Of a stretch of DNA of 64,000 nt, positions 9,846-18,958 are shown in pieces. The notes beneath the pieces were generated by a model that did not search any database, was not told the DNA's origin, and saw nothing but the letters and a program-made list of their open reading frames with translations. Origin of the DNA: Burkholderiales bacterium. Lineage in GTDB: Bacteria; Pseudomonadota; Gammaproteobacteria; Burkholderiales; SG8-39. The stretch spans positions 1 to 64,000 of the forward strand of contig JACZJT010000062.1 of NCBI GenBank assembly GCA_014860445.1, written 5' to 3'. The first letter of the stretch is position 1. Each line of letters begins with the position of its first letter. A program made the translations under genes and the position numbers.

Positions 9846-10547
9846 TCACAGCGTCTCGCCGGCCTTGAGCACGCCGGCTGCGCGCAGCGCGCTGTCGAGC
9901 CACGCCGGCCGCAGCGCTTCATTGCGGCGTATGCCTTCGATGCGCTTGTTCTCCTCAGTCAACTTCTTTGCCGCGAGTTCCAGCAGCGATTCCGCCTTCT
10001 CGCGCTCTACCACCACGACACCGTCGGCATCACCGAGCACCAGGTCGCCCGGGTTCACGGCGACCCCGCCGACCGATACCGGCCAGTTGATTCGACCGGG
10101 TATGAATTTGGTCGGTCCATTCGGATTGGTGCCGACGGAAAACACCGGGAAGCCGAGTTCGATGAGCTCCAGGCTGTCGCGAACGGCCGCGTCGACGACC
10201 AGGCCGCCCAGGCCGATCACCTTGCAGGCATTCACCATGATGGCGCCGGTCAAGGCGCAGGTCTGATCGCCCTTGCCGTCTATGACCAGCACGTCGCCGG
10301 GCTGGGCCATGGCCATGGCCGCGTGGATCATCAGGTTGTCGCCCGGGCGCACTTCCACGGTGAAAGCCGGTCCTGCGAGTTTCATCGTCGGTGCCAGCGC
10401 GCGTATGCGGCCATGCATGGTGCCGCGCCGGCCTGCGACGTCGGCCAGTATCGCCGGCTGGAACGCCGCCGCCCGCTTCACGACTTCAGGGGAAACGCGC
10501 TCGATGTCGCGGCGAATATCCGGTGATGCGTTTGACTTGTCGTTCAT
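9846..10547 (-). CDS. RraA family protein / 4-hydroxy-4-methyl-2-oxoglutarate aldolase-like
   Basis: PGDNLMIHAAMAMAQPGDVLVIDGKG ... GLGGLVVDAAVRDSLEL ... VNPGDLVLGDADGVVVV. Confidence 0.9.
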   Translation of the reverse strand: MNDKSNASPDIRRDIERVSPEVVKRAAAFQPAILADVAGRRGTMHGRIRALAPTMKLAGPAFTVEVRPGDNLMIHAAMAMAQPGDVLVIDGKGDQTCALTGAIMVNACKVIGLGGLVVDAAVRDSLELIELGFPVFSVGTNPNGPTKFIPGRINWPVSVGGVAVNPGDLVLGDADGVVVVEREKAESLLELAAKKLTEENKRIEGIRRNEALRPAWLDSALRAAGVLKAGETL

Positions 10548-10649
10548 TGCGCTTGATTCCTGGAAAGCTGCGAGGGGGTGCGAAATGCTCTGGCGCGAAT
10601 ATAGGGTCGCGCGCTTGCAATGGACAATCGTGTTGCGTAGGATGAAACG

Positions 10650-11414
10650 ATGCCGACGAAGACCAAGGGTGCGGGCGTCACTGCCGTCGCACGGGCAATG
10701 GCGATTCTCGATGCCTTCCAGGCGAACGAATCCAGCGTCAGCCTGAGTGAGCTCGCGCGGCGCACCAAGCTGCACAAGACCACCGTGCTGCGCATTGCGC
10801 GCACCATGGCGGCGGCACGCTATCTGGTTCAGCTTGCCGACGGCTCATGGCGCCTGGGTCCGAATGCAGGCTGGATAGGCGCGCGCTATCAGACCACCTT
10901 CGACGGCTCGACACGCATCGAATCCATTTTGCGCAATCTGTCCAATGTGACCGGCGAAAGTGCGATCTACTACATCAGGGAAGAGAATTCGCGCATCTGC
11001 GTCGTGCGCGTCGACGGCCCGAATACCGACTATCACCATGTACGCGTAGGCGAGGCGCTGCCGCTAACTCACGGCGCAGTCGGCCATGTCCTGCTCGCAT
11101 TCTCCGGTGAACCCGGATCGCCGTACGACGCCATACGGCGTGCCGGTTACCACCTGACACTGGGTGAACGCGATCCACTCATCGGGAGCCTCGCCTGCCC
11201 GGTCTTCGGCCTGAATTCGGCGCTGCTGGGCTGCATCGGACTGGCCGGACCGATCAAACGCTTTACACGCGCGACCTGTGCGCGCCACCTGCCTGCGCTG
11301 CGCAAAGCGGCCGGCGCGCTGACCTACGAACTCGGTCGCATGCTCTCGGATGTACACGAGCCACGCGAGGAGCGAAGACTAACGCAAAACGCGAGGCGAT
11401 TGCGCGGCCAGTAA
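10650..11414 (+). CDS. IclR family transcriptional regulator
   Basis: AVARAMAILDAFQANESSVSLSELARRTKLHKTTVLRIARTM wHTH; divergent from the RraA-like operon. Confidence 0.9.
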   Translation: MPTKTKGAGVTAVARAMAILDAFQANESSVSLSELARRTKLHKTTVLRIARTMAAARYLVQLADGSWRLGPNAGWIGARYQTTFDGSTRIESILRNLSNVTGESAIYYIREENSRICVVRVDGPNTDYHHVRVGEALPLTHGAVGHVLLAFSGEPGSPYDAIRRAGYHLTLGERDPLIGSLACPVFGLNSALLGCIGLAGPIKRFTRATCARHLPALRKAAGALTYELGRMLSDVHEPREERRLTQNARRLRGQ

Positions 11415-11586
11415 GAACGGTTGGAGAAAGATCGAATTCTTCGCGACGCGACTGAATTTCGAAGGGGCGGATGCGTGAATGTCCGGTGCGAGGTATAACC
11501 GGTCATCCGATCATTTGAGCGTCAGTGACGGCCAAGGGTCGGGAGCGCTCGGTGACGGGTGGCCGCTTCCAGGAAACGGAAATTCA

Positions 11587-11695
11587 CTGACCGCTTTCCG
11601 GCGATGAACCCGAAGAGACGTCGGTCGCTTCACGACCCGAAGTCGCCGTTCGTGCCTCCACCCCTATCCGGCCGCTACCGGCAACAAGCGGTCAG
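11587..11695. repeat. About 109-bp intergenic element bounded by inverted repeats
   Basis: CTGACCGCTT (11587-11596) and its exact reverse complement AAGCGGTCAG (11686-11695). Confidence 0.6.
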
Positions 11696-11721
11696 AAAGC
11701 CAAGGAAGTTCGAGTCCTGAG

Positions 11722-11739
11722 TGGCTCGCCAACTAGGGC
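11722..11739 (+). repeat. Direct repeat copy 1 flanking two-gene island
   Basis: TGGCTCGCCAACTAGGGC; 17/18 match to 14531-14548. Confidence 0.7.
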
Positions 11740-11777
11740 ATATCTGGGTGCCAGTGGCACGTCCTCATGCGCTTGGG

Positions 11778-11806
11778 TTGACGTTGTGGTCCCCGTGCTC
11801 TAACTT
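11778..11806 (+). promoter_or_regulatory. Candidate sigma70-like promoter for the two-gene island
   Basis: TTGACG-N17-TAACTT, 32 nt upstream of the GTG at 11839. Confidence 0.4.
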
Positions 11807-11838
11807 GGGCCATTCGTAGCCACTTATTCCAACAAGAC

Positions 11839-13326
11839 GTGGACTACTACACCGCCTATAAACCGATCCGGAACCGACTTCGGAAATTCAAGCCAGCTTC
11901 TGTGCTGTCGCGCGCGCTCGAGGTGTTATGGCAGCCCGCCGATTCCGAGATGGCCGCCCTGCAGCGTGCCCCCTGGAACGTGCTGCTCTTGGTGAAATGG
12001 GCGCTCCTCAATGAGGACACCTCTGATCACCGCGGGCCAGACATGCCAATGGAAGTGTTCGATGCGATCCGGCAGGAGTTGTGGTCTTTCCCGGACCGTG
12101 TCGACATGATCCGAAAAGGCAGTATGCCGGTGCGCCTCTTCATGCGGCGACTGCTATTTCAGCAGATCGAGTTCCAAAGGAAAGTCACACCAAGCTTCGT
12201 GCGACAACCGGCAATCCTGGCAAGCCTGCCGCCTGAGCATGTGCTTCGCAGCCTCTTTCGCACCAGATCCGGCATGGAGCCGCTCGACTTTCTTGATCTC
12301 AGCCTGGCTGCTCACGGCGCAATTCTCAACGGCCGGGCGCAAATGACTCGCGATTGGTACAAGCCGCTATTGCCGGCGTATGGTCCCGAAAAGATCAACG
12401 CATTCCTTCGCTGCGTGTCAGCCGACTATCCGGAGCTCGTCGCGTACGTGCGCGGTCTCAAGAATGCAAACGAGCGAAATGTCTCCGAGCATTTCCACTT
12501 CACGCCTTTGAAGCGGTTTCCCTTTCTGCGAACGCAGGGCATCTACGTATGCTGGCATCGAATGGTCTTCCTCCGTGGCATGGAAGAATTCGCGCACCTG
12601 TTGATGAGTGAGGCGGGAGCCGATTACGCGCGGCGATTTGGCAAAGTCTTCGAGCGCCACATCATCGCAGAGATCGTCAAGACCGGTAGAAACTTCTATG
12701 ATGAGGACGCGCTGCGCCAAGCATTGGGAAATGACATCGAAGTGCCCGATGCGTTGATTCCCATGGGAGCGTTCAATCTTATCGTGGAAGCCAAAGCCGG
12801 CTTGTTCGACGATTCGGTCATGACGATCGGCGACTCCGAATACTTCATGCAGAGGACGAGGCCCCTTGCCAAAGCTATCAGGCAGGGATGGTCGGCATCC
12901 GTAGCCGCTCGAAAGGGCACAGCGCCAGCTGACCTCCGCAATGCCGCGGAGGACTATTTGTTCGTGGTCACCAATAAACCGCTCAACGTCGGCTCAGGAT
13001 CTGACCTGCGCTCTCTGTACCCGGTAGGCGAGCTCGAGTATCCAAACGAGGAAGCGAAGGCTTTGCTACCCTTTGAGCGCGTCTATTTCGTTTCTGTCGA
13101 CGAGTTCGAGCGCCTGATTGCTTCCGCTGCGGACGCGTCGAAGCTACATGAATTCTTGCGCGAGACCGTTAGACTCGATGCCGATCCAGCAACGGGTAGG
13201 TGGTTCTTTGATGACCATCTCAAGACATTTGCGGGGCTCAAAGAGTCCAGCTTCCTGGATGACACATTGGACGCCTCAAATGACCGCGTCGAGCGTGCGC
13301 TATCCACGGCGGAAAGGGCGCTATAG
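11839..13326 (+). CDS. Hypothetical protein with candidate PD-(D/E)XK nuclease signature
   Basis: 495 aa; RRFGKVFERHIIAEIV ... DIEVPDALIPMGAFNLIVEAKAG (PD-x12-ExK, with an upstream Glu in the FGKVFE helix); GTG start with no clear RBS. Confidence 0.75.
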   Translation: MDYYTAYKPIRNRLRKFKPASVLSRALEVLWQPADSEMAALQRAPWNVLLLVKWALLNEDTSDHRGPDMPMEVFDAIRQELWSFPDRVDMIRKGSMPVRLFMRRLLFQQIEFQRKVTPSFVRQPAILASLPPEHVLRSLFRTRSGMEPLDFLDLSLAAHGAILNGRAQMTRDWYKPLLPAYGPEKINAFLRCVSADYPELVAYVRGLKNANERNVSEHFHFTPLKRFPFLRTQGIYVCWHRMVFLRGMEEFAHLLMSEAGADYARRFGKVFERHIIAEIVKTGRNFYDEDALRQALGNDIEVPDALIPMGAFNLIVEAKAGLFDDSVMTIGDSEYFMQRTRPLAKAIRQGWSASVAARKGTAPADLRNAAEDYLFVVTNKPLNVGSGSDLRSLYPVGELEYPNEEAKALLPFERVYFVSVDEFERLIASAADASKLHEFLRETVRLDADPATGRWFFDDHLKTFAGLKESSFLDDTLDASNDRVERALSTAERAL

Positions 13327-13372
13327 GCGTGCTTAACTACGAGTTTCCAAGGTATCTTATCTAAGGCATTGA

Positions 13373-14443
13373 ATGATCAATTTCCCCGGTGACCCAGAAG
13401 AAAGACGCCGCTTCTTCTTCGAAGTGTTGCGAGCCGACAACGAACGGAAGGAGCGCCGCCGTGCAGAGCTGGCTGAGATAATCGCAAATGCACCGGTGCC
13501 CGACGAGGTAATGGCCGAGGTTGCATGGGGATGGGCGGACTTACTAAAGCACCATCCTGGGTTCGCGATTGAGGAGAAGGTACGCGCCCTTTCTGCGATG
13601 GTTAATGTCTTCAACGAAACGCATACCGACCTTGTAGCTCAACTCGATCGCTTCCACGACTTTTGCTCAAGTACACACTTCGGAAGCAAGACAGGGCGGG
13701 AGGAACTTTTGGCCATTGAGACCGCAGTCGATAAAGAACTTATGGCGTTTTCGATGGCAGCGATGTCTCTCGTGGATCATGTGCGGTCGGTTCGCGCTGC
13801 AATCGAAGTTGCCGACTTAGATTTAACGCGCGGCAGCATCTTCGATCACGAGGAGCACAGTTTCATTACAGACCTTCGAAACATGATCAGCCACGGCCAT
13901 TTCCCTGATGTGAGTTGGTACCTTCAATGGGGTGAGAAACGGGTATCAGATTTCGCTCTCATGTCAGAGCGACTGTTGCAGACCAAGGATGTTGGCAATA
14001 ATGCAAGACGTTTTATCACTCGATTCGGTGAGCGAGTTCAGATTCGGGCTGTTGTAGCCTCGTACTCATCAAGAGTGCGCCAGTTCTATGCATGGTATCT
14101 GCCCGCCTTAGAGGCCAATGCCACGCCGGAACTGATGGACTACCGTCGATGCAGGAAGATTTGTCGGCAAGCGTCTTCGCGTGCTTGGCACCGCGTCATG
14201 GTCGCTCACGCTATCCAATGGAAAGTGGACCCGTATGTCCACCTGGATAAGTACCTTACCCCGGACGAGGCCGAGGCTGCTTTACGGCTACCCATGCGTT
14301 CTAAGGAACAAGTCGACTGCATTATTGCCGCTGCAGATGAGCACGAGGCCTGCGATGCCGAGTTGCGAGGCATGGTGTACAAACTTTTTCGGGTAAACGT
14401 TGACGGGAACGATGCTCACCTCGCGGCGCCCACGGCCGAGTAG
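13373..14443 (+). CDS. Hypothetical protein with candidate HEPN-type Rx4H motif
   Basis: 356 aa; FITDLRNMISHGHFP (RN-x3-H) in a predicted all-helical context; 46 bp downstream of the previous gene, same strand. Confidence 0.75.
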   Translation: MINFPGDPEERRRFFFEVLRADNERKERRRAELAEIIANAPVPDEVMAEVAWGWADLLKHHPGFAIEEKVRALSAMVNVFNETHTDLVAQLDRFHDFCSSTHFGSKTGREELLAIETAVDKELMAFSMAAMSLVDHVRSVRAAIEVADLDLTRGSIFDHEEHSFITDLRNMISHGHFPDVSWYLQWGEKRVSDFALMSERLLQTKDVGNNARRFITRFGERVQIRAVVASYSSRVRQFYAWYLPALEANATPELMDYRRCRKICRQASSRAWHRVMVAHAIQWKVDPYVHLDKYLTPDEAEAALRLPMRSKEQVDCIIAAADEHEACDAELRGMVYKLFRVNVDGNDAHLAAPTAE

Positions 14444-14530
14444 CGCAGTGCTAACGGGCACGTAACGCGCACGGAGCTAGGCAATTCGGCCTATGCTGGA
14501 CCTGCGGACTGATTCAACTATTTGATTATT

Positions 14531-14548
14531 TGGCTCGCCAACCAGGGC
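14531..14548 (+). repeat. Direct repeat copy 2 flanking two-gene island
   Basis: TGGCTCGCCAACCAGGGC; 17/18 match to 11722-11739. Confidence 0.7.
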
Positions 14549-15193
14549 GTGAACAATTCCAAAACGGCAGGGAACCGAGCGGCAGCAATGCGTCGCGAGC
14601 GGTCGGTGGCTCTTGGTAGCGCGACGGTCCGGTCATGGCCGGGAGGGTGATGTCGCCAACGGCCGCTTCGTAGAAGCCCGGTTCGAAAATGGCGGACTTG
14701 GGCGAACGGCCGAAGCCTTAGCGGCTGCAACGGGTCGACTCCCGCCGTTCAGGTACAACCAAGAGCGTAGGAAAATTGCAGGACTCCGCGTGAGCGTCCG
14801 CGAAACTGTACGATCGACAGCGGACCGTTGCTACGACAATTTGGTGCCTGGAGGACAACTGTCATTTTGAACGAAGCGAGGAATAACAATTTCCACGTTT
14901 CATTTTGATCTGTACTCCCAGGCTCCACATCCACCCGCACACAAATACCATGCGCTGCCGCTCTGCGCAGGCGCTTGAAAACACGCATGAATCTTCGCGC
15001 GTCCCGTAGGGGTGCATGAATCTCTTGTACTTCGGCGCGCTTTCTGCTCCCGGTCGAGCTTGCCGATTTCAGCGACATGTCGTCGCATGTTATTGAAAAA
15101 ACACGCAGTTTGTTTCATGGTTGTGCTGCTGGCACGGCTGATGCTTTTACCAGGGTAAGCAAAGAACATTCACTTACCAGTACGGAGAACATC

Positions 15194-15559
15194 ATGAAAG
15201 CGCTAAAAAACATCCTGACAGCAAAACATGGTTTCATGGCCGAAGGCCCGGCATGGGCAGTTCCCGCCGAAACAGTCGCGGTGAAGAACGAAGCGGCTGC
15301 AGGCTTGCACCTGAAGAACGTCGCACTATTCCTTGCAGCGCCCTTCATCGGGTTGGCCTACCTCATAACATTCCCGCTGGTCGGAATGGGAATGATCGCC
15401 TGGATGGTCGGCAAGAAACTGCTCGCCAACAAAACGGCCCGCCCGATACTCCTCGCAGTCGCCGCGCCGTTCGTGAGCATCGCTTTCGTGACCGTCGGCC
15501 CGGTGGTCGGCCTGGGCGCCATGGCATACGTGGGCGGACGCGCCTTGCTGAATCCCTAG
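15194..15559 (+). CDS. Small hypothetical membrane protein
   Basis: 121 aa with two long hydrophobic segments; strong terminator follows. Confidence 0.65.
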   Translation: MKALKNILTAKHGFMAEGPAWAVPAETVAVKNEAAAGLHLKNVALFLAAPFIGLAYLITFPLVGMGMIAWMVGKKLLANKTARPILLAVAAPFVSIAFVTVGPVVGLGAMAYVGGRALLNP

Positions 15560-15579
15560 CAGCCAGGCAGCAGTAGCAC

Positions 15580-15612
15580 ACAACGGCCTCCTTCGAGGCC
15601 GTTGTCATTTTT
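15580..15612 (+). terminator. Rho-independent terminator
   Basis: ACAACGGCCTC-CTTC-GAGGCCGTTGT followed by CATTTTT. Confidence 0.9.
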
Positions 15613-15653
15613 GCGGCACGATCCGCTGAGAGGTCACGGTCTATACTTCGCCC

Positions 15654-16739
15654 ATGACCGCATCCTCGCGCACTTACGTTTATGTATCCAACGGCGCTGA
15701 CGGCGATATCGGCAGCTATCGACTGCGCGCCGACGGCACCCTGCAGCCGGGCGCGCGCTTCAGGGCCGCAGGCGCGGTCGGCCCTTTGGCGATCAGTCCG
15801 GACCGGCGCTTTCTCTATGCCGCAGTGCGCTCGCAGCCGTTCTCGGTGCATGTTTACGCGATCGCGCCGGACACGGGCGCCCTGAGCGCGCGATCGGTGG
15901 CGCCGCTGGCTGCCAGTTGTCCTTACATCGCGCTGGATCGCAGCGGCAGGTTTCTGTTCGGCGCGTCCTATCATTCGCATCTGATCAGCGTCAACGCAGT
16001 CGGCGCGGACGGGCAGGTCGCAGCGGAACCCCTGCAAGTGATCCCGGTCGGTCGCAACGCGCATTCCATCCGCGCGGACGAAAGCAACCGCAGCGTCTAC
16101 GTGCCCACGCTGGGGAGCGACCAGATATTCCAGTTTGCATTCGATCCCGGCTCCGGGCGTCTCGCTCCCTGCGCACCCGCTGCGGTGCAAGTGCAAGCCG
16201 GCACCGGGCCGCGCCATTTCGTCACCTCGGCCGACAACCGCTTCCTGTATGTGCTGAGCGAACTGCTGGGCAGCGTCTCGATCTTCGCACGCGACAGCGA
16301 GTCGGGCGCGCTGAACGAAATCGGCACGGTCTCGGGTGTGCCGCCCGGCAGCGGACTCGTGCCCGGCGCGCCGCGCCTGGCGCCGAACCCGGCGGACACC
16401 GCGCCGCCGCGCAATCGCGAGCGCGATGTCTGGGCCGCGGACATCCACCTCAGGCCGGACGGAAGATTTCTCTATACCTCGGAGCGTACCGGCAGCACGC
16501 TCTCGACCTTCAGCGTGGACGCCGATGCGCTGCGCTATCTGGGCAGCACGACCACGGAACTGCAGCCGCGCGGATTTGCGATTGCGCCGGACGGCCGCTT
16601 CCTGGTCGCCTGCGGGGAGCGTTCGGAGGCGGTTTCGGTGCATGCGATCGACCAGGAGAGCGGGGCGCTTGCGCTGCTCGAGCGATACCCCGGCGGCAAG
16701 GGCGCCAACTGGGTCGAGATCGTCAGCTTCGACGCGTAG
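15654..16739 (+). CDS. Lactonase family beta-propeller protein (6-phosphogluconolactonase-like)
   Basis: Repeated propeller blades: YVYVSNGADGDIGSYRL, RFLYAAVRSQPFSVHVYAI, GTGPRHFVTSADNRFLYVLSEL, DIHLRPDGRFLYTSERTGSTLSTF. Confidence 0.85.
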   Translation: MTASSRTYVYVSNGADGDIGSYRLRADGTLQPGARFRAAGAVGPLAISPDRRFLYAAVRSQPFSVHVYAIAPDTGALSARSVAPLAASCPYIALDRSGRFLFGASYHSHLISVNAVGADGQVAAEPLQVIPVGRNAHSIRADESNRSVYVPTLGSDQIFQFAFDPGSGRLAPCAPAAVQVQAGTGPRHFVTSADNRFLYVLSELLGSVSIFARDSESGALNEIGTVSGVPPGSGLVPGAPRLAPNPADTAPPRNRERDVWAADIHLRPDGRFLYTSERTGSTLSTFSVDADALRYLGSTTTELQPRGFAIAPDGRFLVACGERSEAVSVHAIDQESGALALLERYPGGKGANWVEIVSFDA

Positions 16740-16793
16740 AGGGGTGCGCTGTTTCGCGGCCGATTCCGCCGGCGCTATTGAATGCGCGAGGGC

Positions 16794-18149
16794 TCAGGTC
16801 TTACGCGCGCCCTTGACGAAATACATGTCGATTTCGCCCTTGCCCTTGGCGTCGACCTTGCCGCGATACTCGCATTCGAACTCGTCGCGGATCAGGTCGT
16901 AGGTGTAGGCCGAGACATTGACCCGGCCGACCGCGCCGGAACTTTCCATGCGCGAGGCGATGTTCACGGTATCGCCCCAGATGTCGTAGGCGTATTTGCG
17001 CCGGCCGACGACACCGGCCACCACCGGACCCGAATGCACGCCCAGGCGCAGCGACCACTTGAAGGCGGATGTCCGGTTTCTGTTTTCAAGATAGTCGATC
17101 ATGCGCAAGCCCGCGCGCACGCAGCGTTGCGCATGATCGGTACAGGCTTTCGGCAGACCGGCCGCGGCCATGTAGGCGTCGCCGACGGTCTTGATTTTTT
17201 CGACGCCGCACTCATCCGTGATGCTGTCGAAGGCCGCGAATATTTCGTTGAGCTCGCCCACCATGCGGTCCGCCGGCATGGCGGAAACAGCCTGCGTGAA
17301 ACCGCTGAAGTCGGTGAACAGGATGGTCGCGGCCTCGTGCCGGGCCGGACGCGCATGGCCCGTCGCAGACAGTTCCTCGGCGATATCGACGGGGAGGATG
17401 TTGTGCAGCAGTTCCTTGGTGCGCACCTGTTCGTGCTGGAGTTCGATCGTGCGCTGCGAGACTTTTTCCTCGAGTTCGTGCTCCGATCGCTGCAGGCCTT
17501 CGATGAGCGCGGTCTGCGACTCGAGCAACTCGCGCGACTTGCGTTCGTTTTCCTCGGACAGGCGCACCACCACCGGATAGAGCGCGGCGCCGCACAGAAA
17601 CGATGCCAGGCAGACCATGAGGGCCACGGTCAGGGAACCGGCGAAGAGCTGCTCCTCCTGCCACGCCGGGATGACGCGCACGCCCTCGAAGTAACCGGTG
17701 ATCGGCCCGCTGATGTCGCTTGCGTTCTTGCGCAGCGGGACGAAGGTGCGCAGGACCCAGCCCTTCTCCGCAAGCCGGAAGCTCTTGTAGGACGCTTCGG
17801 TATAGGCGGGCTGGACGTGGTGCGGCAGTGAGGACTCGATCGCGGCGCCCTTGGTGGTCATCGCTTCGGCAAGCTTGCGTCCGCTGCCATCGTAGATTTC
17901 GGCGATGTCGAACAAGCCGCCGGAAATGGTTTTCGCGGCGTTCTCGGCATGCTGCGCGGCGTCCGGTCCGATCAGATTGGCCGCCTCGTGCAGTTCAATC
18001 AGGCTTCGGGATTCCTCGATGGCCAGGGATACGATGCTCTCCTCGGCTCTTTCGCGCGAGACATACCACGAAACCGGGCTCGCAATTGCCGCCAGAATGA
18101 GGCTGACGCCCGCGATGCGGATTGCTGTGCGCTTTTTGAAGGAATTCAT
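16794..18149 (-). CDS. Membrane-anchored adenylate/guanylate cyclase (class III) domain protein
   Basis: ATILFTDFSGFTQAVSAM, GVEKIKTVGDAYMAAAGLP, LGVHSGPVVAGVVGRRKYAYDIWGDTVNIASRMES; N-terminal TM and periplasmic sensor region. Confidence 0.92.
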   Translation of the reverse strand: MNSFKKRTAIRIAGVSLILAAIASPVSWYVSRERAEESIVSLAIEESRSLIELHEAANLIGPDAAQHAENAAKTISGGLFDIAEIYDGSGRKLAEAMTTKGAAIESSLPHHVQPAYTEASYKSFRLAEKGWVLRTFVPLRKNASDISGPITGYFEGVRVIPAWQEEQLFAGSLTVALMVCLASFLCGAALYPVVVRLSEENERKSRELLESQTALIEGLQRSEHELEEKVSQRTIELQHEQVRTKELLHNILPVDIAEELSATGHARPARHEAATILFTDFSGFTQAVSAMPADRMVGELNEIFAAFDSITDECGVEKIKTVGDAYMAAAGLPKACTDHAQRCVRAGLRMIDYLENRNRTSAFKWSLRLGVHSGPVVAGVVGRRKYAYDIWGDTVNIASRMESSGAVGRVNVSAYTYDLIRDEFECEYRGKVDAKGKGEIDMYFVKGARKT

Positions 18150-18451
18150 CGCATTGTTCGTAGTCTGCGGAAAGTTCGGCTGTCATTCCGAACGTCGCGA
18201 GACAGGATAATCCATCTTCAGGCGATTGTGCCGGTCGAAGAAAAAAGCCGGTGGAACCTTGTGGGCGCCATCGGCTTAATTGCGGAGTTCCAGGAGAGAG
18301 TAAGAGGAGGTGAAGCCCCGCAAATCGATATTACAATCTGCCTGCTGCGCCGCAATCGTATTTATTGATCGCAGACATCAGCGATTCCGATTGTGCGGCA
18401 GCGGCGCGTATTGCGCAGCCGCGCTTGCTCGGGCCCTGGCGGAAATGCGAA

Positions 18452-18958
18452 TCAATTCGGCGGCGCGGCGTGAAAGGTGATCGGAGCCTTGACCAACGCC
18501 GCACGGCAACTTCCGCGTTTGATCACATCGATCCGGATCAGCGTGCTTGCGTCCAGGGTGCGCAAGGCGGTCTCCCGCTGGGGTCCAACCCAGGGGCCGC
18601 GGAAGTAGGAGCCCAGATAAGACCGCCCCATGGGCGCGACGCCCTTCGCATCCACATAGAGAAATTCCCGGACCCGCGTCAGGGTTCGCGCGCAGGCGGT
18701 GCGAAACGGCTCGGCGCTGGCAATCTTCACCGCGACGACGATCTCGATCCGGTCCGGATTGACATCAAAGGAAACGCCGGCGCCGTCGATCGGGAAGGGC
18801 CAGTCCTTGATGCCGGTCAGTGCGGTCTCGAGTTTGAAACTGCCGAATTCGAGCCTGGACACCGGCAGGCGGTGAACTTCCTCGAGCGGCGTAGCCTGGA
18901 GGGTGCTGCTGAAAGTCGCGGTCAAGGCCAGGAGCAGAGCGGCAAGGGGCGTGTTCAT
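18452..18958 (-). CDS. Hypothetical secreted protein
   Basis: 168 aa with N-terminal signal MNTPLAALLLALTATFSSTLQA. Confidence 0.6.
   Translation of the reverse strand: MNTPLAALLLALTATFSSTLQATPLEEVHRLPVSRLEFGSFKLETALTGIKDWPFPIDGAGVSFDVNPDRIEIVVAVKIASAEPFRTACARTLTRVREFLYVDAKGVAPMGRSYLGSYFRGPWVGPQRETALRTLDASTLIRIDVIKRGSCRAALVKAPITFHAAPPN

Noticed and set aside
11711-11733. tRNA 3'-end-like sequence TTCGAGTCC...GGCTCGCCA
   Set aside because: T-stem does not pair and no matching 5' acceptor (GAGCCAC) was found upstream; not a tRNA. Could at most be a remnant.
14749-15078. 109-aa minus-strand ORF
   Set aside because: No recognisable motif, no RBS, within a gene-poor repeat-like interval.
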